A DNA stretch of 8,322 nt from an uncultured Selenomonadaceae bacterium (GTDB taxonomy: Bacteria; Bacillota; Negativicutes; Selenomonadales; Selenomonadaceae), in the NCBI GenBank assembly GCA_905236255.1, contig CAJOPK010000200.1, positions 1 to 8,322 of the forward strand. Reading direction: 5' to 3'. The translations under genes were made by a program, and so were the position numbers. The notes below the pieces were generated by a model that had not been told where the DNA came from, made no database searches, and saw nothing but the letters and a program-made list of their open reading frames with translations. Shown here piece after piece: positions 5,197-8,322 of this stretch (its first letter is position 1; each line of letters begins with the position of its first letter).

Positions 5197-6078
5197 ATGA
5201 AAATTACGGATTATATTTCCAAAAAATCCATAGCCTTGAATGTTCACCCGTCAGACAAACGTGAAGCAATAGATATGCTCATCGACTTGCTTATGACGGC
5301 GGGAACAATCAAGGATAAGGCGGCGGTTCGCCGTGATATTTTGGCTCGCGAAACACAAGGTTCCACCGGACTTGCAAACGGACTCGCAACTCCGCACGCG
5401 CAGAATAATTTCGTCAAAAAGCCGTCCGTTTCCGTTATCACCGTTCCGGAAGGCGTGCCTTTTGATTCGGTTGACGGAAAACCGGCAAGACTTCTGATGC
5501 TCTTTGCCGCACCGGATAAAGCCGACGACAGTTCTTTGACAAGTTTGGGAAGGCTTGCCGTCATTTTGATGGACGACGAATTTAAAGAAAATCTGATAAA
5601 GGCTCAAACTCCGGACGAAATTATCAAGCTGATTGACGCAAAAGAAGCGGAACGCGGTAAAGACGACGGGGAAACTTCCATTGTCGGGGCGGAAGGCAAA
5701 AAAATCGTTGCAGTTACCGCCTGCCCGACCGGAATTTCTTCATCATTTATGGCGCGCGAATCTTTGAAAAAATGCGCCGAAAAGCTCGGAATAAATGTTC
5801 GCGTCGAAGTTTACGGCGCGGCGGGAGTTTATCATGCCTTGACGGAAGAGGAAATCAAAGAGGCGGATGCGGTAATAATTGCGGTGAGCAGAAAAGTTCC
5901 GCTTGCACGTTTCGACGGAAAACCGGTTATCGAAACCGTCGTCGGTACGGCAATCCGCAAGCCGGAACAACTTTTTGAAAGAATCAAAAACGGACATACG
6001 CAAATTTTCCATGCCGTCGAAGATGATGAATCTTTCGGCGATAAGATTTTCAAAAAACTGAAAAGCATTTTCTCGTAA
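5197..6078 (+). CDS. PTS fructose EIIA-EIIB protein without EIIC
   Basis: A soluble phosphotransfer protein of the fructose PTS family. ATG 5197 is chosen because AAGGGGGGAA (5181-5190) precedes it and MKITDYISKKSIALN aligns with the FruA start downstream. Residues 1-150 are an EIIA domain with the active-site histidine in ATPHAQ (His67, same position as in FruA). Residues 170-268 are an EIIB domain with the phosphocysteine in VTACPTGI (Cys176). Around that Cys the sequence departs from the usual form: SSFMARESL replaces HTFMAAESL, and VYGAAGV replaces TNGSGGA. The protein stops after QIFHAVEDD and KIFKKLKSIFS, which corresponds to the linker and first residues before EIIC in FruA. At 293 residues it is thus a FruA paralogue lacking the membrane channel. 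It may pass phosphate from HPr to FruA or have a sensory role; both are inference. Both catalytic residues are intact. Confidence 0.88.
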   Translation: MKITDYISKKSIALNVHPSDKREAIDMLIDLLMTAGTIKDKAAVRRDILARETQGSTGLANGLATPHAQNNFVKKPSVSVITVPEGVPFDSVDGKPARLLMLFAAPDKADDSSLTSLGRLAVILMDDEFKENLIKAQTPDEIIKLIDAKEAERGKDDGETSIVGAEGKKIVAVTACPTGISSSFMARESLKKCAEKLGINVRVEVYGAAGVYHALTEEEIKEADAVIIAVSRKVPLARFDGKPVIETVVGTAIRKPEQLFERIKNGHTQIFHAVEDDESFGDKIFKKLKSIFS

Positions 6079-6096
6079 AATTCGCGGGTGATTGAA

Positions 6097-6422
6097 ATGA
6101 TGAAAAAGTGCAAAATCACAATATTGAAAACGACCTTGCAAAAAGAACTTGCGGAAGAATACGGCATACCCGGACTTTCGACTTGCCGCTTATGAAGGAA
6201 GTTCAGGTCTTTTACGCGGATTATTCCCGTCCGGACGGATTTTGTGATGAGGCGTGGAAAGCCGTGTATCGGTATGTTTTTGCACTTGCAAACGGTGCAA
6301 ACGGTTGGTATTTCGACGATCGGATTGATCCGAAACATAACGGAGTTGCAATTTGTTCCCGCAACGACGGCTTGCGTCCGGTAATAATGAAGATCGAAAG
6401 AACCGACGAAGATGCCGCTTGA
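6097..6422 (+). pseudogene. TIGR04076-like small protein gene, broken by a one-base frameshift
   Basis: Starting at ATG 6097 the frame reads MMKKCKITILKTTLQKELAE, then EYGIPGLSTC, but reaches TGA at 6193-6195. The match continues in another frame from about 6189 (LMKEVQVFYADYSRPDGFCD, EAWKAVYRYVFALANG, GVAICSRNDGLRPVIMKIE) to TGA at 6420-6422. Restoring one missing C after TGC 6184-6186 (so that a Pro codon reads TGC CCG CTT ATG) would join both parts into a 108-residue protein. That fits small proteins of the uncharacterised TIGR04076 family, with its Cys-Pro-Leu and GLRPVI landmarks. The function of the family is not known to me. Ribosome binding is weak (GGGTGATT). It lies 18 bases after the EIIA-EIIB gene and could be co-transcribed with it. 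An in-frame ATG at 6108 in the second frame precedes the frameshift and is not a natural start. A sequencing or assembly error is possible. Confidence 0.8.
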
Positions 6423-6445
6423 AAAATTTTAATCGTGTCAAAAAT

Positions 6446-6482
6446 CGGCGACGTTTATATTTTTCATTCATTTATGTCGCCG
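6446..6482 (+). promoter_or_regulatory. Inverted repeat upstream of fruA, operator or weak terminator
   Basis: CGGCGAC (6446-6452) and GTCGCCG (6476-6482) are perfect 7-bp inverted arms 23 bases apart in the 105-base gap before fruA. Their G/C-rich arms stand out in otherwise A/T-rich DNA. The right arm overlaps the likely -35 region of fruA, which fits a repressor operator. As a terminator for the broken gene before it, it would be weak: long loop and only three T after it. Confidence 0.45.
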
Positions 6483-6499
6483 TTTGGGAATTATAAAAT
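6471..6499 (+). promoter_or_regulatory. Possible promoter of fruA
   Basis: TTTATG (6471-6476) as a weak -35 and TAAAAT (6494-6499) as -10 are 17 bases apart; TATAAA at 6492 is an overlapping alternative. The -10 sits inside a 12-base palindrome, ATAAAATTTTAT (6493-6504). This could let fruA be expressed apart from fruK. The call is moderate at best, because A/T-rich gaps produce such matches by chance. Confidence 0.4.
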
Positions 6500-6527
6500 T
6501 TTATTTGTAAAGGGGAAGTGATCTTTT

Positions 6528-8322
6528 ATGAGAATCACAGACTTGCTCAAAAATCAGAGCATTCTCCTCAATGCCAATCCGGGTGACAAGCCGGGCGCAA
6601 TTTCCATGCTTGCCGACCTGATGGACAAAGGCGGGAATCTCAAAGACAAAGAGCAGTACAAAAAAGACGTTCTCGCACGCGAAGCGTCGGGAACTACCGG
6701 ACTCGGTGACGGCATAGCCACTCCGCATGCCAAATCCGGCGGAGTTAAAGCGGCGGGTCTTGCCGCCATGACGGTTCCGCAGGGTATCGACTTCCAATCA
6801 ATGGACGGAAATCCCGCGCGTCTTTTCTTCATGATCGCCGCACCGGACGGCGGTAACGACGAGCATTTGCAAATTTTGTCAAAACTCGCAACCATGATTA
6901 TGGATCCGGATTTCAAAGAAGCACTTATCAAGGCATCGACAAAAGAGGAATTTTTGAAACTTATCGACGACAAAGAGGACGGCAAATTCCAAGCCGTTGC
7001 ATCTGCCGCAAGTTCCGCACCTGCGGCGACTGCCGATCACATTCAAATTCTTGCCGTTACCGCCTGCCCGACCGGTATTGCACATACTTTCATGGCGGCG
7101 GAAAGTTTGGAACAGCACGCCAAAAAGCGCGGCATTACGATTAAAGTCGAAACAAACGGCTCCGGCGGTGCAAAAAATGTTTTAACCGCAGACGAAATTG
7201 CAAAAGCCGACGGCATTATCATTGCCGCCGACAAAAATGTTGCCATGTCCCGTTTTGACGGCAAGCATGTTGTCATTACGAAAGTTGCGGACGGTATCAA
7301 CAAAGCCGACGAACTTATCGACAAGGCTTTGAGCGGTTCCGCTCCGATTTATCATGCAACCGGTTCCGATGCGGCTGAAGGCGCGGCGGACGTTTCAAAT
7401 GAAAGTATGGGTCGCCAAATTTACAAACACTTGATGAACGGCGTTTCGCATATGCTCCCGTTCGTCGTCGGCGGCGGTGTTCTTATAGCTCTTGCCTTCC
7501 TTATTGACGGTATGAGCGTTGACCTCAACAGTTTGCCGGCTGAAGAGAGAAGTCATTTCGGCTCGATTAACCCGGCGGCAAAATTCTTCATGAGTGTCGG
7601 CGGCGCGTCCTTCGGATTTATGCTTCCGGTACTTGCCGGATTTATCGCGATGTCGATGGCGGATCGTCCCGGCTTGGCGGCAGGTTTTGTAGGCGGCGCA
7701 CTTTCCGGCGCAAACGGCTCCGGTTTCTTGGGCGCACTTTTGGCGGGCTTTATTGCCGGTTGGCTCGTCAACACTTTGAAGAAAGTTTTCAGCTCACTTC
7801 CCGCATCTTTGGAAGGTATCAAACCTGTTTTGCTCTATCCGCTGTTCGGTGTTCTCGGTATCGGTATCATCTGCACATTGATTATCGGACCTCCGATTGC
7901 CGCAATTAACGAAGCTCTCGTCAGCACCCTTTCAAGCATGGATCCTTCGGCTAAAATCTTTATCGGTATGTTGGTCGGCGGCATGATGGCCATTGATATG
8001 GGCGGCCCGATTAACAAGGCTGCTTATGTTACCGGTACGGGTTTGCTTGCTTCCGGAAACTATGAAGTCATGGCGGCGGTCATGGCGGGCGGTATGGTTC
8101 CCCCGCTTGCAATAGCTCTTGCAACAATGTTCTTCAAAAACAAATTCACCGAAAACGAAATTAAAGCCGGTCCCACAAATATCGTTATGGGCTTCTCGTT
8201 CATTACCGAAGGCGCGATTCCGTTTGCTGCGGCAGACCCGATTCACGTTATCCCGGCTTGCGTAGTCGGTTCCGGACTTGCCGGCGCACTCTCAATGCTC
8301 TTCGGTTGCACACTCCGCGCGC
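6528..8322 (+). CDS. fruA: PTS fructose transporter EIIABC, 3' end beyond window
   Basis: FruA imports fructose and phosphorylates it to fructose 1-phosphate using phosphate relayed from PEP through enzyme I and HPr. It starts at ATG 6528 behind AGGGGAAGTG (6511-6520). The frame stays open to the window end (598 full codons). Since the family is about 620-650 residues, only the last few dozen are missing. Domain order: EIIA at about 1-150 with active-site His67 (IATPHAK); an Ala/Ser-rich linker (156-170); EIIB at about 173-270 with phosphocysteine Cys180 (AVTACPTGIAHTFMAAESLE) and the RFDGK motif; then membrane EIIC from about 295, opening MGRQIYKHLMNGVSHMLPFV. EIIC shows many Gly-rich hydrophobic helices, GGMMAIDMGGPINKAAY, and the conserved MGFSFITEGAIPFAAADP loop typical of the fructose family. 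Codon use is C-ending and regular, as in pckA and fruK. No regulator or HPr gene lies between it and fruK. Mannitol and other PTS families fit worse. Confidence 0.96.
   Translation, partial: MRITDLLKNQSILLNANPGDKPGAISMLADLMDKGGNLKDKEQYKKDVLAREASGTTGLGDGIATPHAKSGGVKAAGLAAMTVPQGIDFQSMDGNPARLFFMIAAPDGGNDEHLQILSKLATMIMDPDFKEALIKASTKEEFLKLIDDKEDGKFQAVASAASSAPAATADHIQILAVTACPTGIAHTFMAAESLEQHAKKRGITIKVETNGSGGAKNVLTADEIAKADGIIIAADKNVAMSRFDGKHVVITKVADGINKADELIDKALSGSAPIYHATGSDAAEGAADVSNESMGRQIYKHLMNGVSHMLPFVVGGGVLIALAFLIDGMSVDLNSLPAEERSHFGSINPAAKFFMSVGGASFGFMLPVLAGFIAMSMADRPGLAAGFVGGALSGANGSGFLGALLAGFIAGWLVNTLKKVFSSLPASLEGIKPVLLYPLFGVLGIGIICTLIIGPPIAAINEALVSTLSSMDPSAKIFIGMLVGGMMAIDMGGPINKAAYVTGTGLLASGNYEVMAAVMAGGMVPPLAIALATMFFKNKFTENEIKAGPTNIVMGFSFITEGAIPFAAADPIHVIPACVVGSGLAGALSMLFGCTLRA

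Noticed and set aside
6108..6191. Intact 104-residue protein starting at ATG 6108
   Set aside because: The first 27 codons in that frame are meaningless and cover DNA that encodes the conserved TIGR04076-like start in another frame; the frameshift reading explains both halves.
5743..6338. Two long open frames on the minus strand (5743-6141 and 5832-6338)
   Set aside because: They run antisense across the EIIB region and the broken small gene, have no ribosome binding site or recognisable motif, and follow the codon pattern of the plus-strand genes.
1..8322. CRISPR array, tRNA, rRNA, insertion sequence, integrase or attachment site
   Set aside because: No regularly spaced repeats, tRNA-like cloverleaf, transposase motifs or terminal inverted repeats with target duplications were found by reading.

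Overview
The window reads as chromosomal DNA of an anaerobic, sugar-fermenting diderm bacterium. My best guess is a diderm Firmicute of the Negativicutes (Selenomonadales-like). The clues are strong AGGAGG/GGGGG-type ribosome binding sites, an ATP-type PEP carboxykinase, a Firmicutes-style fructose PTS gene set, and exported CsgG/FlgT-like proteins that normally belong to outer-membrane systems. This placement is inference; there is no rRNA or other marker in the window.

Layout, all on the + strand. (1) 3-689: the C-terminal part of pckA, closed by a clear intrinsic terminator. (2) 829-3714: a tight three-gene operon with its own extended -10 promoter. It encodes three exported proteins: a divergent CsgG-like paralogue, a recognisable CsgG-family protein, and a protein with a FlgT-N-like front domain. 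The first two share a FlgT-C-like C-terminal domain, so the parts of a FlgT-like protein are spread over several polypeptides. A terminator follows. (3) 3786-4138: the remains of an SPL-type radical SAM gene, with its Fe-S motif shortened and the middle of the gene missing. (4) 4165-8322: a fructose module. It holds fruK (TTG start, strong promoter), a soluble PTS EIIA-EIIB protein that looks like a FruA copy cut off at the EIIC boundary, a frameshifted TIGR04076-like gene, and fruA (EIIA-EIIB-EIIC), which runs off the window end.

How the genes work together: FruA would import fructose as fructose 1-phosphate, and FruK would convert it to fructose 1,6-bisphosphate for glycolysis. The extra EIIA-EIIB protein could relay phosphate to FruA or act in regulation. 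PckA works at the PEP/oxaloacetate node, which also feeds the PTS with PEP. The CsgG/FlgT-like operon is a separate envelope unit of unknown function and is the least understood part of the window. Neither HPr/enzyme I nor a fructose regulator is encoded here. Two broken genes lie before and inside the fructose module, so it has been rearranged or is decaying around an intact core.
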